Under the pieces are notes generated by a model that worked only from the letters and a program-made list of their open reading frames with translations, ran no database searches and was not told where the DNA came from. From Lachnospiraceae bacterium (GTDB lineage Bacteria; Bacillota; Clostridia; Lachnospirales; Lachnospiraceae), in contig JALESO010000017.1 of the NCBI GenBank assembly GCA_022781925.1, positions 1-64,000 of the forward strand: a stretch of DNA of 64,000 bases, in the 5' to 3' direction. The position numbers were made by a program, and so were the translations under genes. Positions 26,869-36,968 of the stretch are shown one piece after another; positions within the stretch are counted from its first letter, which is position 1; the number at the start of each line of letters is the position of its first letter.

Positions 26869-27486
26869 TCATCCCTGCGTTTTTTCTACCTGACGTGCTT
26901 TCATCAACTCATCAATCTGTCGAAAAGCATCTTCCGGCAGATGATTGTTGTCAATTTCTGCCCTGCATACTTCCCGGTATGTATCCTCTGAAAGCTGACT
27001 GGCAAAAATATTATTGATTTTTTCATCGGAATACCCGCGGTTTAACTTCAACCGCTCTCTTCGGTTTTCCTCAGAGGTATAAATATACCACAGTTCGTCA
27101 CAGATTTCATCATAATGTTCTTCGATCAGCAATGCCGCTTCCAGAATCAGCACTTCATGTGTCTGTGCGGTGCGTTCACGATTCATCTCATCAATGACAT
27201 ACTGTTTTACCGCCGGATGCACGATATCGTTTAATGCAAACCGTTTCTTTTCATCAGAAAACAGCACCTGTGCCATCTTTTTCCGGTCAATCTGTCCGTC
27301 TGCCTCAAACACCTGATCCTCTGCAAAAAGTTCCTGCAGTTTCCGGTAACAGTCTGTGCCCGGCTCCATCAGGTCATGCGCAATCTCATCTGCCAGCATG
27401 ACACGGCATGGATAATTGCTTTCAAGGTAGGTCAGAATTGCTGTTTTTCCGGCGCCAACTCCGCCTGTAATTCCTATAAAATGCAT
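26869..27486 (-). CDS. coaE: Dephospho-CoA kinase
   Basis: Phosphorylates dephospho-CoA at the ribose 3' position, the last step of coenzyme A synthesis. P-loop: FIGITGGVGAGKTAIL at 3-18. Later LADEIAHDLMEPG and the LID-like DELWYIYTSEENRRERL are typical. The start at 27486 gives 205 residues, the usual size; the frame stays open 49 codons upstream, but that part is unlike CoaE. No good ribosome site precedes this ATG. It lies 196 bases downstream of polA in the same direction, with an 11-bp inverted repeat in between. Confidence 0.93.
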   Translation of the reverse strand: MHFIGITGGVGAGKTAILTYLESNYPCRVMLADEIAHDLMEPGTDCYRKLQELFAEDQVFEADGQIDRKKMAQVLFSDEKKRFALNDIVHPAVKQYVIDEMNRERTAQTHEVLILEAALLIEEHYDEICDELWYIYTSEENRRERLKLNRGYSDEKINNIFASQLSEDTYREVCRAEIDNNHLPEDAFRQIDELMKARQVEKTQG

Positions 27487-27500
27487 ATCACTATATGTTG

Positions 27501-27543
27501 ATTCAGAGTTGTCCGCATCATTTTTGATACAGCAACTCTGAAT
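27501..27543 (-). promoter_or_regulatory. 11-bp perfect inverted repeat in the coaE leader
   Basis: ATTCAGAGTTG and CAACTCTGAAT pair perfectly around 21 bases, just 15 bases before the coaE start. No T run follows on the minus strand, so it is not a standard terminator. It may mask or present the weak coaE start, or end polA transcripts inefficiently. Confidence 0.4.
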
Positions 27544-27681
27544 ACTTCCTTTCTGAAAAATGAGTCCTGCTAATAAAAGATTGATCATCGCATCCACTGA
27601 CGAGTACCCATAATATTCTTTCTGTTTCCGCAATTCTACCCATTATTTCCAGTAGAATCATTTTTCACATTTCTAATTTAT

Positions 27682-30315
27682 TTAGTGTGCTTCAAACCAG
27701 TTTTTACCGGACTGCACATCAACTTCCAGCGTTACCGCCAGATCTGCCGCATGGCGCATCTCCTCAGCCAGAAGTGTTTTCACATATTCCTCTTCGTCCG
27801 CTGCAGCCTCGATCAGAAGCTCATCGTGCACCTGCAGGATCAGCTTGGATTTTAACTGTTCCCGATCCAGACGCTGTTTTACCCGGATCATGGCAATCTT
27901 GATAATATCCGCTGCGGTTCCCTGAATCGGTGAATTCATGGCAATACGCTCGCCGAAGGAACGCTGCATGAAATTGCTGGAAGACAGCTCCGGAACCGGT
28001 CTGCGTCTGCCAAACATGGTCTCCGCATAGCCTTTTTCCTTTGCATCGGTCACCAGACAGTCAAGGAATGTCTTGATGCCCGGATAGGTTTCAAAATAAC
28101 TTGCGATATAGCCCTCCGCTTCTTTTCGTGTGATACTCAGATCCTGGCTCAGTCCAAAGGAACTGATACCGTACACAATACCGAAGTTTACCGCTTTCGC
28201 ATTTCTTCTCTGGAGATCCGTTACTTCTTCTAACGGTGTATGGAACACCTGGGAAGCTGTGATCCGGTGAATATCCTCCGCATGCTGATAAGCTGCGATC
28301 AGGTTCTGATCTCCGGACATATGCGCCAGCACACGCAGCTCGATCTGGGAATAGTCCGCATCGATAAATACATAACCATCCTTCGGCACAAATACTTTTC
28401 GGATCAGTCTGCCAAGTTCCATACGGATTGGAATATTCTGCAGGTTCGGCTCCGTACTGCTGATACGTCCTGTCGCCGTGATCGTCTGGTTGAATGTACT
28501 GTGGATTCTTCCATCCGGAGCAATGCACAGTGCCAGTCCATCCGCATATGTGGATTTCAATTTGGTAAGCTGACGGTATTCCAGAATCTCTGATACGATC
28601 GGATAATCCGGAGCCAGACGCTCCAGTACATCCGCTGCGGTGGAATATCCGGTTTTCGTTTTCTTACCGTTGGGCATCTGCAGTTTTTCAAATAAAATCA
28701 CGCCAAGCTGTTTTGGAGAATTAATGTTGAACGTCTCTCCTGCTTTTTCATAAATGGAAGTTTCCAGTTCTGCAATTCTTCCGGTAAGCTGTGCGCCGTA
28801 ACTTTCCAGCTCTGCCTTTTCTGCGCGGACACCTTCTTTTTCCATATCTGCCAGCACAAATACCAGCGGCATTTCGATCTCATCGTACAGCTTTTTCATA
28901 CCGTGTTCTTCCAGTTGTTCCAATAACTGGTCTTTTGCTGCGATACAGGTATAAGCCTGATAGCAGGCCAGCAGTTCCAATGCCTCCGCCTTCTCATCTG
29001 CAGCTTTTTTAATCTTTAATTTTCCAAGCAGATCCATCTGGGACGGTATCATCTGCCCCAGAATGTCTTTTGCAAGGTCATCGTAAGTATACTCGTTTTT
29101 CAGCGGATTCAACAGATATGCCGCAATCGTGGTGTCGATGCAGTTCTTTGTCTCCGCCACACGGACATGTTTTAACAGTTCTTTCAGATCCGGTGTCACC
29201 AAAGTGTCCAATCCGTCACAGAGTTTCTGCACCTGTTCTTCCAGATAGCCTTCTGTCACAAATCCGCCACAGGTCAGATAAGCAACCTTCTGACTGCTTT
29301 CTGCCACCGCCAGACCATAGACAGTTCCTGCTTCTTCAAAGAAGGATACTGCTGCCTCTTTTGCGGAAAATCCGTCAAAAAAGTTCTGGATCTCGTCCAG
29401 TTCATGATATACATGGAAATATTTTTCCAGATCGTTCTGTGACATATCATCTGAAAAACGGGTCAGCATATTTTTGAATTCCAGACGTTTCATATACACA
29501 TACGCTTCCGGTGTATACAGATCGGTCAGTTTCGCCGCTTCCATATCAAATTCGATCGGCGCATGCACTTCGATGGTAGCCAGGGTCTTGCTCATCTGCG
29601 CCATATCATAGTGCTCTTCCAGATTGGTTTTCGCACGTTTCGGTGTGATCTCTTCCAGATGCGCATAGGCATTTTCAATGCTCTTATACGCAACGATCAG
29701 ATTGGTGGCCGTCTTCTCGCCGATCCCCGGAACACCCGGAATATTATCGGAACTGTCGCCCATCAGTGCTTTCACATCAATAAATTCCTTCGGCGTCACC
29801 TGATAACGCTCCACCACATCTGCCGCATAATAATCTTCAATCTCCGTACCGGTTCGTTTTGTTTTCGGGATCCGGATCTTTACCTTATCTGTCGCCAGCT
29901 GCAGCAGATCGCGGTCACCGGAAATAATGCTGACATCCATGCCCTGTGCCTCTGCCATGCCTGCAATGGTTCCAAGCAGATCATCCGCCTCATAGCCCGG
30001 TTTTTCCACGATGGTGATTCCCATGGCCTGCAGAACTTCCTTCATGACAGGCACCTGCTCCCGCAGTTCCTGCGCCATCGGTTTTCTCGTTCCTTTGTAG
30101 GCATCAAACATCTGATGGCGAAAGGTCGGCTCACTGCGGTCAAAAGCCACCGTCAGATAATCCGGTTTTTCCTCATCCAGAATCTTGAACATAATATTTA
30201 AAAATCCGTACACCGCATTGGTGTGCAGCCCTTCGGAGTTCGTCAATGGCGGAACTCCGAAAAAGGCACGGTTTAAAATACTGTGTCCATCAATCAGTAC
30301 GATTTTTTCACTCAT
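27682..30315 (-). CDS. polA: DNA polymerase I
   Basis: An 877-residue repair and Okazaki-processing polymerase. The 5' nuclease domain (about 1-290) has VLIDGHSILNRAFF, EADDLLGTIAG, SGDRDLLQL and GDSSDNIPGVPGIG. The middle domain (about 300-480) resembles the proofreading exonuclease but lacks the DxE motif, so proofreading is probably absent, as in Bacillus and Taq enzymes. The polymerase domain has motif A DADYSQIELRVLAH, motif B RRNAKAVNFGIVYG and motif C QVHDELLIEA. I start at MSEKIVLID (30315), preceded by GGGAGA; the ATG at 30363 lies inside the upstream gene. The aminopeptidase stop codon is one base before this start, so the two are coupled. Confidence 0.97.
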   Translation of the reverse strand: MSEKIVLIDGHSILNRAFFGVPPLTNSEGLHTNAVYGFLNIMFKILDEEKPDYLTVAFDRSEPTFRHQMFDAYKGTRKPMAQELREQVPVMKEVLQAMGITIVEKPGYEADDLLGTIAGMAEAQGMDVSIISGDRDLLQLATDKVKIRIPKTKRTGTEIEDYYAADVVERYQVTPKEFIDVKALMGDSSDNIPGVPGIGEKTATNLIVAYKSIENAYAHLEEITPKRAKTNLEEHYDMAQMSKTLATIEVHAPIEFDMEAAKLTDLYTPEAYVYMKRLEFKNMLTRFSDDMSQNDLEKYFHVYHELDEIQNFFDGFSAKEAAVSFFEEAGTVYGLAVAESSQKVAYLTCGGFVTEGYLEEQVQKLCDGLDTLVTPDLKELLKHVRVAETKNCIDTTIAAYLLNPLKNEYTYDDLAKDILGQMIPSQMDLLGKLKIKKAADEKAEALELLACYQAYTCIAAKDQLLEQLEEHGMKKLYDEIEMPLVFVLADMEKEGVRAEKAELESYGAQLTGRIAELETSIYEKAGETFNINSPKQLGVILFEKLQMPNGKKTKTGYSTAADVLERLAPDYPIVSEILEYRQLTKLKSTYADGLALCIAPDGRIHSTFNQTITATGRISSTEPNLQNIPIRMELGRLIRKVFVPKDGYVFIDADYSQIELRVLAHMSGDQNLIAAYQHAEDIHRITASQVFHTPLEEVTDLQRRNAKAVNFGIVYGISSFGLSQDLSITRKEAEGYIASYFETYPGIKTFLDCLVTDAKEKGYAETMFGRRRPVPELSSSNFMQRSFGERIAMNSPIQGTAADIIKIAMIRVKQRLDREQLKSKLILQVHDELLIEAAADEEEYVKTLLAEEMRHAADLAVTLEVDVQSGKNWFEAH

Positions 30316-30316
30316 G

Positions 30317-32110
30317 CTAAATCTCCCTTGTATACTCTTTGAGCCACTCACGCTCATCGTCATTCAGATACGGAGATATTTTCTCCCATACCATCTTGTG
30401 GTATGCATTCAACAGTTTTTTCTCACGGCCGGTCATCTCCTCCGGAATAATTCCGTCCAAATCGATCGGTGCGTAAGTAATATTTTCAAACTTCATAAAC
30501 TGACCATACTCGTTTTTCTCTGCTTTCACACAGATCAGCTCGTTCTCGGTACGGATACCGTACTCACCTTCCAGATATACGCCCGGCTCATCGGTAGTGA
30601 TCATGCCTTCTTCGAGTCTGCCGCTGTCATTACGCTCGGCAACAACTCTCCAACGGAATCCGTTCGGTCCCTCATGGACGTTCAGGATATGTCCGACACC
30701 ATGACCGGTTCCGCATTTATAATCAATGCCCATCTGCCATAATGGTCCACGGCTTAAAATATCCAGATTTAATCCGCTGCAGCCATACAGGAATTTGGCA
30801 TCTGCAAGGTTCAGGTTGGATCTGCAAACCGTTGTAAAATGCAGCTTCTGTTTGTCGGTCAGAGGTCCCAGGACAAAGGTTCTTGTGATGTCTGTGGTTC
30901 CCTCATAATAATGTCCGCCGGAATCTACCAGTAAAAATCCTTCTGGTTTTAACTCTGCTGCTGTCTCTTCTTTTGCAGAATAGTGCATCATAGCTGCATT
31001 TGCACCGTAAGCACTGATATTGTCAAAACTCAGATCCAGAAAATGTTCCTGCTCAGCACGTAAGCTGTCCAGATATTTTCCTGCCGTATACTCTGTGATA
31101 TATTCTTTTCCGACATGTGTCTTTAACCAATACATAAATTTGGTTACTGCCACACCGTCTTTTAAATGTGCGATTCTTGTATTTTTTAACTCTGTCTCGT
31201 TTTTGATGGCTTTCATGCGCTCGGACGGGTTCAAATCATCCACAACCTTTAATCCTTCCGGAAGTGCCATACGGATGCGGTAGTTGATGGTATGCTCGTC
31301 CATCAGCATTACTTTGTCTGCTGCAATTTTTTCTGCTGCATCGTAAATTTCATCATAAGCACAAACGGTAATATTGTTGTCCGCCAGATAAACACGCACT
31401 TCGTCTGTCAGTGTCTCTGCATGGATAAACAGTTTGCATGCATCTTCCTCGATCAACAGGAAAGATAAAAATACCGGAACATGGGAAATATCATTTCCAC
31501 GCAGGTTTAAGATCCATGCAATGTCATACAGAGAGCTGATCAGGTGCGCCTGTGCACCTTTCTCTTTCATTACTTCACGGATTCTCCCTAATTTGGAAGC
31601 TGTGGTCTCTCCACTGTATTCCTCTGTTAAGATCCATACTTTCTCTGTCGGAAGCTGTGGTCTGTCTGTCCAGATCTCATTTACCAGATCTTTTGCAACG
31701 GACAGGCCGCCCTGTTTTTTCTCAGCAATTTTCGCATACGCTGCTCCGTCGGCACTGGAAAGCACTCTTCCATCAAAGCCGATGACGCCGCCCTGTGGAA
31801 GTTTATCTTCTACAAACTCTTTTACCGTCGGTACACCTTCCTCAGACATACGGTACAGTGTGATGGTGCTGCCTGCAAGCTGCTGCTCTGCCTGAATGAA
31901 ATAACGTCCATCCGTCCACAGACCTGCCTCTGTCAAGGTCACTACCAATGTTCCTGCAGATCCTGTAAAGCCACTCATATAAGAACGTGCTTTGAAATAT
32001 TCACCGACATACTCTGACTGGTGAAAATCTGCGGTTGGAATCATGTAGATATCCATATTGTTTTCTTTCATTTTTTCCCGCAAAACTGCGAGTTTTTCCT
32101 GAATTGTCAT
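30317..32110 (-). CDS. Xaa-Pro aminopeptidase (M24B family)
   Basis: A 597-residue cytoplasmic metallopeptidase that removes N-terminal residues before proline. Two creatinase-like N-terminal domains come first: EKMKENNMDIYMIP, then SGFTGSAGTLVVT and LWTDGRYFIQAE. The C-terminal pita-bread domain has the metal ligands: Asp in LLVDSGGHY, Asp in TTDITRTF, His in GTGHGVGH, and Glu in TTDEPGVY and IRTENEL. This is the long three-domain form. It is the first gene of a pair with polA. About 185 bases separate it from yqeC upstream. Confidence 0.94.
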   Translation of the reverse strand: MTIQEKLAVLREKMKENNMDIYMIPTADFHQSEYVGEYFKARSYMSGFTGSAGTLVVTLTEAGLWTDGRYFIQAEQQLAGSTITLYRMSEEGVPTVKEFVEDKLPQGGVIGFDGRVLSSADGAAYAKIAEKKQGGLSVAKDLVNEIWTDRPQLPTEKVWILTEEYSGETTASKLGRIREVMKEKGAQAHLISSLYDIAWILNLRGNDISHVPVFLSFLLIEEDACKLFIHAETLTDEVRVYLADNNITVCAYDEIYDAAEKIAADKVMLMDEHTINYRIRMALPEGLKVVDDLNPSERMKAIKNETELKNTRIAHLKDGVAVTKFMYWLKTHVGKEYITEYTAGKYLDSLRAEQEHFLDLSFDNISAYGANAAMMHYSAKEETAAELKPEGFLLVDSGGHYYEGTTDITRTFVLGPLTDKQKLHFTTVCRSNLNLADAKFLYGCSGLNLDILSRGPLWQMGIDYKCGTGHGVGHILNVHEGPNGFRWRVVAERNDSGRLEEGMITTDEPGVYLEGEYGIRTENELICVKAEKNEYGQFMKFENITYAPIDLDGIIPEEMTGREKKLLNAYHKMVWEKISPYLNDDEREWLKEYTREI

Positions 32111-32297
32111 ATCATCTATCCTCCATGTTACTTATAGTTTTTATCTTATACTCATAGGAATCTGTCTGAGCAGATTTTTATGAAATATTAGCGTTATTAG
32201 AATGTTAATACTCTTGACATCAAGCAGATATTCACAATCCACTCATGCCATTTGTTCATAACCAACCAGCTGCTATGAAGCTTAATTTAGTAAAATG

Positions 32298-32891
32298 TCA
32301 AGGGTTCTGAATCAAAAAATGACTATGTTCTGCCGGGAAAAATCCGATTTTTGCATTCGGATATTTTTCCTGTAACGGCTTTTGATATCCTTCCAGATAC
32401 AGTTTTTCAAGATGTGCTTCTGTCACCAGATCCGTATCCGAAACACCCAGACACTGTTTTACCAGTTCCAGTCGGTGGCTCACCTCGTAAAAAGGATGTC
32501 CAACGGCATGCAGTCCCATGACCACCTGAATCTCATTTACGTTTTCCGGGATCAACGGTTCATGTGCTGCCGGGAATTTGATTGGCATATGCTTTGATCC
32601 ATCTGCCTCTACCAGTACAATATCTGACAAAAGACAAGCCTGATCATAAATGTCCTTTGGCAGTGACGCAATTTTTCCTTCTTTCACTGGGCTGCCACAG
32701 ATACAAACATTCTGTTTTTCCAACTGTTGTCGGATATCTTCCAGATTTTCAGATAAAACCATGCCCGGCTCCAGTCCCATATGGGTTGTCGTTGTGACCA
32801 GAACTTTTTTGCCCTGCTGCACATATTCTCTTGTAAGATTTTTGATTCGACTTGTCTTGCCACCGGCTCCCACAATCGCGATTACATACAT
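32298..32891 (-). CDS. yqeC: YqeC-like selenium-dependent hydroxylase accessory protein
   Basis: A 197-residue protein starting AIVGAGGKTSRIKNL, a nucleotide-binding-loop-like segment typical of YqeC. TTTTHMGLEPG and LVEADGSKHMPIK follow. By comparative genomics the family travels with selenium-dependent molybdenum hydroxylases and is thought to help assemble their labile selenium cofactor; its reaction is not established. It starts seven bases after the yqeB stop, with AAGGATG as ribosome site. No molybdenum hydroxylase gene is in the window. Confidence 0.85.
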   Translation of the reverse strand: MYVIAIVGAGGKTSRIKNLTREYVQQGKKVLVTTTTHMGLEPGMVLSENLEDIRQQLEKQNVCICGSPVKEGKIASLPKDIYDQACLLSDIVLVEADGSKHMPIKFPAAHEPLIPENVNEIQVVMGLHAVGHPFYEVSHRLELVKQCLGVSDTDLVTEAHLEKLYLEGYQKPLQEKYPNAKIGFFPAEHSHFLIQNP

Positions 32892-32898
32892 TGTTGTA

Positions 32899-33720
32899 TC
32901 ATCCTTTTTCTAATTGCTGTTTCAATACGAAATATGCTTCCACGACACCGCCTGCAATGCATCTGGCTTTATCCGAAATCGTAAAACAATTTTCGTATTC
33001 GTTCAACCGTGGATCAATATCCGCCATCTTAAAACCTTTTGTCACCGGGTATCCTTCCCGGATCAGTCCCCGGAGCAAACCGGAAAGACTCGCAGGAACT
33101 TCTGTCCGTGTTCCATCTGCACCTTCAATCCATGCGATCGGCTGTCCTTCTTCTACAATATCCGTAATTTTAGAAATATTGTGCAAAATTCCTGCCGCAG
33201 GAGCATGGATCACACGTTCTGCCACATAACCGCCAATCATCCCCGGTACACCGGTATTTGCAATGGCTTTTCCTTCATAGATGACTCTGCCAAGTTTATG
33301 ACCACGCATGGTCTCAACGACAGCATCACAATCCTGACCCGCAGTAAAACCCGGTCCAAGTGCGATTGTGATCGGTGCCATATCGCGTGTGGTTCCAAGA
33401 TTCTTTTTTGCAAGAATCGCATCTACCACTGCCACCGGATGGAACCGTTTCAGGCAGTTTCCTTTCGGATCAATGAGCATCGTCAGCTTATCTTCCTTCA
33501 GAAAACGTTCTGCCTCGTCTTCATCTTTCGCCAGAAAACATTCCATGTCCTCTACTTGGGAACGGCCTTCATATACAGCCTCACTGAATGCCACATTTCT
33601 ACGGATCGCAGATGGATGTGGAATTTCCAGTATCAGCACCGAAAAACCGCATTTTTTCAATTTATAGATCGTTCCGGTTGCAATATCCCCACCACCTCGA
33701 ACGATAATCAGATCTTTCAT
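32899..33720 (-). CDS. yqeB: YqeB-like (EF2563 family) selenium-dependent molybdenum hydroxylase accessory protein
   Basis: A 273-residue protein of the short EF2563/YqeB form. IIVRGGGDIATGTIYKL opens with a Gly-rich dinucleotide-binding-like loop; LGPGFTAGQDCDAVVET and GVPGMIGGYVAERVIHAP are family-typical. The family co-occurs with YqeC and selenium-requiring xanthine or purine hydroxylases. I start at MKDLIIVRGG (33720), preceded by GAGG; the ATG at 33753 adds 11 residues without support. It forms a two-gene operon with yqeC. Confidence 0.87.
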   Translation of the reverse strand: MKDLIIVRGGGDIATGTIYKLKKCGFSVLILEIPHPSAIRRNVAFSEAVYEGRSQVEDMECFLAKDEDEAERFLKEDKLTMLIDPKGNCLKRFHPVAVVDAILAKKNLGTTRDMAPITIALGPGFTAGQDCDAVVETMRGHKLGRVIYEGKAIANTGVPGMIGGYVAERVIHAPAAGILHNISKITDIVEEGQPIAWIEGADGTRTEVPASLSGLLRGLIREGYPVTKGFKMADIDPRLNEYENCFTISDKARCIAGGVVEAYFVLKQQLEKG

Positions 33721-33860
33721 AATAACCTCGCATTTCTTCCCTCTGATTTTCATCCTTTCTATCTTATCACAAAATCGGCAGATATGAAATAAAGAGATAC
33801 ACCATTTTCATGATATATCTCTTCATTTACTACTTACATAATTTTAATTCAACCGTATTT

Positions 33861-34820
33861 TTATGCCTCAACAGCCTCTTTTACGATAAACTCAAGTGCC
33901 TGTTTTGCAAGAATATCCTCTGCAACCATAGCTACTCCACGCTCGCCCATCATCTCACGAAGCTGCTCTGCCGGCATCTGATAAGACATTGCCATTGCAG
34001 CGATTGTCTGATCCACATCCTCGTCTGTATAGGAAAATCCTTCTGCTTTTGCGATTTCCTGTAATACAGCCTGTCCTCTTAACATGGAAAGTGCATCTTT
34101 TGCTGCATACTCTTCAAACAGTTCCTCTGTTAAACCGTTGTACTGCAGATACTGTTCAAATGTGTTTCCTGCATTGCGAAGCTGTGCAAGAAGGTTGTTT
34201 TTGAGCTGCTCTTTACGCTCATCGATGAATTCCTGCGGAACTTCGATTTCAGAAGCCTCTACGATCTGCTCCAGAACTTTGTTTTCTTTCTCCATATCTG
34301 CCTGATTTTGTTTGAAATCATGGATGGATTTCTTTACAAACTCCTCAAACTCTGCAACGGTCTTACACTGGGAAATTTTCTGAACTACTTCATCGGAAAG
34401 TTCCGGAACAAAGCTGCTGCGAACACCTTTTACAGTTACTTTGAATGTCGCTTCTTTTCCTGCAAACTCTGCTGCATGATAATTTTCCGGGAAGGTAACA
34501 ACAACATCTACCTTGTCATCTTTTTTTGCTCCAACCAGCTGATCTTCAAATCCCGGAATAAAAGTATTAGAACCAAGTTTTAACGGAAAATCTGTTCCGT
34601 CTCCGCCTGCAAATGCCTCTCCGTCAATATATCCGACAAAGTCGATCACTGCCTCGTCACCCAGTTCTGCTGCACCCTCTTTATCCTGAGTGGTTACCGC
34701 ATACTGTCTTGCGCGCTCCAGTTCTGCTTTTACTTCTTCCTCAGTAATTATGATCTCTGCTTTTTTTACCTCTACTCCTTTATAATTTCCAAGAGTAACC
34801 TGAATTTTTTTCTCGCTCAT
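33861..34820 (-). CDS. Trigger-factor-like peptidyl-prolyl isomerase lacking the ribosome-binding domain
   Basis: A 319-residue protein. Residues 1-45 correspond to the linker that normally follows the ribosome-binding domain (LGNYKGVEVKKAEIIITEEE). Then comes an FKBP-like isomerase domain at about 50-135 (VIDFVGYIDGEAF, LGSNTFIPGFEDQL) and the helical C-terminal chaperone arms. A standard trigger factor has about 430 residues, and the N-terminal domain with the GFRxGKxP ribosome-docking loop is entirely absent. GGAGGAAGCG precedes the ATG at 34820, and no such domain is encoded upstream in any frame I can see. clpP and clpX, the usual neighbours of tig, are not here, so this is probably a second, cytosolic paralogue. 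Confidence 0.9.
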   Translation of the reverse strand: MSEKKIQVTLGNYKGVEVKKAEIIITEEEVKAELERARQYAVTTQDKEGAAELGDEAVIDFVGYIDGEAFAGGDGTDFPLKLGSNTFIPGFEDQLVGAKKDDKVDVVVTFPENYHAAEFAGKEATFKVTVKGVRSSFVPELSDEVVQKISQCKTVAEFEEFVKKSIHDFKQNQADMEKENKVLEQIVEASEIEVPQEFIDERKEQLKNNLLAQLRNAGNTFEQYLQYNGLTEELFEEYAAKDALSMLRGQAVLQEIAKAEGFSYTDEDVDQTIAAMAMSYQMPAEQLREMMGERGVAMVAEDILAKQALEFIVKEAVEA

Positions 34821-35039
34821 CGCTTCCTCCAAAAGTATTTTCTTTTATCAGATTTCTTTCCGTCTTTTTCTGATACCACATTTTTATATGATAAAAAAAT
34901 CTTTTCTGACGTAACCTTTCTGATTCATACTTGTCCAAGTATACTCTATTTTAATGTAAGTTTCCATCACTTTATGCTTTTTTCACACTTTCTATCGTAA
35001 AAAACTATAATTTCGTACTTATTTCAACCACACGCAAAT

Positions 35040-35067
35040 GCCCCGGAAAACGAATTTCCCGGAGCAC
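35040..35067 (-). terminator. 12-bp hairpin with TTCG tetraloop after amt
   Basis: On the minus strand TGCTCCGGGAAA-TTCG-TTTTCCGGGGCA forms a 12-bp stem with two G-U pairs and the very stable TTCG tetraloop. Only a short T run follows. It lies 80 bases after the amt stop. The rest of the 326-base gap to the isomerase gene is AT-rich and shows nothing clear. Confidence 0.7.
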
Positions 35068-35146
35068 CTGTGGTTAAAGTTGAATTATTTATATAAGGAT
35101 TTTGAAGAATTGCTTATATTGTATTATATGCCAGCCTGCGGTCAGT

Positions 35147-36904
35147 TTAGTCCTGAAGTGCATCATAACCTTCTGCACCGGTACTGATCTTAATTGCATT
35201 TTCTACGTTGTATACAAAGATCTTGCCATCACCGATGTGACCGGTATACAGTGCTTTCTTGGCAGCTTCAATAACTGTTCTAGGAGAAACTTTGCTTACT
35301 ACGATATCAACCTGGATCTTAGGCAGTAAGTTCATATCCATGGTAACACCACGATATTTGCTTGTTCTGCCGTGCTGAGCGCCACAGCCAAGTACGTTTG
35401 TAACGGTCATACCGTTGATACCAATTGCTGCCATTGCCTCGTTGAGGGCATCGAACCTGCTCTGTTTTGCATAAATCGTAATCTTTGTAATACTTACATC
35501 GCTGCCGGTTGCGATAGACGGATCCGGAGTACGAACCTGTACCGGAACTGCCTCATCGATTGGAACTGCATTCTTCGGAAGTTTGACCGGAGTTGCAGAT
35601 GAGAAGTTGTTGATGCTGGATGTTAATGCAAAGTCTGCATAAGCACTTGCCAGACCATGTTCTGTCTGATCCAGACCAATGATTTCCTCTTCCTCACTGA
35701 CACGAAGACCAATGGTTGCACGAATTACAAGGAATGTAATTGTAATTGTAACTGCTGCCCATGCCAGAACGGTTACGATACCAAGGCACTGCAGACCTAA
35801 TAATTTTACGCCGCCGCCATAGAACAGACCGACGAGTTCATTTCCGTTTTTATCTGCGATTGCATAACCCGGAGCTGTGTTTGTAGCGAAAAGACCTACT
35901 GCAAAGGTACCCCAGATACCATTCATAAAGTGAACTGCAACGGCACCAACCGGATCATCAACATGTAACTTATAATCAAGAAGCCATACACCAAATACTA
36001 CTAATAAACCTGCAACAGCACCGATTACGATAGAACCTGCCGCATCTGTAACATCACAAGGAGCTGTGATCGCTACCAGACCTGCCAAAGAAGCATTCAG
36101 GCACATGGAAACATCAGGTTTTCCATATTTTAACCATGTAAATACCATACAAACAACCGTTGCAACTGCCGGTGAAATGGTTGTTGTAAGGAAAATAGAA
36201 CCTAACTGCTCAATACTTGTTGCTGCTGCACCGTTGAATCCATACCAGCCAAACCAGAGGATGAAGCATCCAAGGCAGCCAAGTGCAAGGTTATGTCCAG
36301 GAATCGCGTTTACTTTTCGGATCTTGCCATTCTCGTCTCTTGTAAATTTACCGATACGTGGTCCAAGGAGCCATGCACCGATCAGCGCGCTGACACCACC
36401 AACCATATGAATTGCACAGGATCCTGCGAAATCATGGAAGCCAAGCTGTGCTAACCAGCCGCCGCCCCAGATCCAGTGAGCTTCGATTGGGTAGATCAAT
36501 GCGGAGATAACTCCGGAATAAATACAATAGGATAAAAATTTTGTTCTCTCTGCCATAGCACCGGAAACAATAGTTGCTGTGGTAGCACAGAATACTAAGT
36601 TAAATACAAAACTTGAAAAACTGAAATTACTGTAGGATGAGAAAAGATCAAATCCCGGTTTTCCGATAAATCCAAGGAAATCTTCTCCAAGTAAAAATGA
36701 AAAACCGATTAAAATAAATACAACAGTACCAATACAGAAGTCCATCAGGTTCTTCATCAAAATGTTACCGGTGTTTTTTGCTCTGGTGAAACCTGCCTCC
36801 ACCATTGCGAAACCTGCCTGCATCCAGAATACCAATGCGGCACCTATCAGAAACCAGACACCAAATATGTTGTCACTAATAAAAGTCATAATCTCCTGCG
36901 TCAT
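35147..36904 (-). CDS. amt: Ammonium transporter fused to a C-terminal PII domain
   Basis: A 585-residue protein. Residues 1 to about 410 form an 11-helix Amt/Rh channel for ammonium. Its signature segment is [14 protein letters not shown], holding the substrate Asp and the first pore His; the second His is in [11 protein letters not shown]. After a linker, about residues 470-585 form a PII signal protein: [17 protein letters not shown] starts it, the T-loop runs through [11 protein letters not shown], and [15 protein letters not shown] closes it. The T-loop Tyr used for uridylylation in enterobacteria is Met here. PII normally blocks Amt when nitrogen is ample; here sensor and channel are one chain. 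AGGAGG precedes the start. Regulated by the leader at 36969-37212. Confidence 0.94.
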   Translation of the reverse strand: MTQEIMTFISDNIFGVWFLIGAALVFWMQAGFAMVEAGFTRAKNTGNILMKNLMDFCIGTVVFILIGFSFLLGEDFLGFIGKPGFDLFSSYSNFSFSSFVFNLVFCATTATIVSGAMAERTKFLSYCIYSGVISALIYPIEAHWIWGGGWLAQLGFHDFAGSCAIHMVGGVSALIGAWLLGPRIGKFTRDENGKIRKVNAIPGHNLALGCLGCFILWFGWYGFNGAAATSIEQLGSIFLTTTISPAVATVVCMVFTWLKYGKPDVSMCLNASLAGLVAITAPCDVTDAAGSIVIGAVAGLLVVFGVWLLDYKLHVDDPVGAVAVHFMNGIWGTFAVGLFATNTAPGYAIADKNGNELVGLFYGGGVKLLGLQCLGIVTVLAWAAVTITITFLVIRATIGLRVSEEEEIIGLDQTEHGLASAYADFALTSSINNFSSATPVKLPKNAVPIDEAVPVQVRTPDPSIATGSDVSITKITIYAKQSRFDALNEAMAAIGINGMTVTNVLGCGAQHGRTSKYRGVTMDMNLLPKIQVDIVVSKVSPRTVIEAAKKALYTGHIGDGKIFVYNVENAIKISTGAEGYDALQD

Positions 36905-36968
36905 AACTTACCTCCTAGTTTTTCGATTCCGAAGAACCTTTACTTAAAACGACACTGTTTCAGGAACT

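Noticed and set aside
27487..27633. 49-codon N-terminal extension of coaE
   Set aside because: Unlike any CoaE; the family starts at the P-loop region.
32914..33792. Plus-strand frame of 292 residues opposite yqeB
   Set aside because: Shadow frame; yqeB on the other strand has family motifs and a ribosome site.
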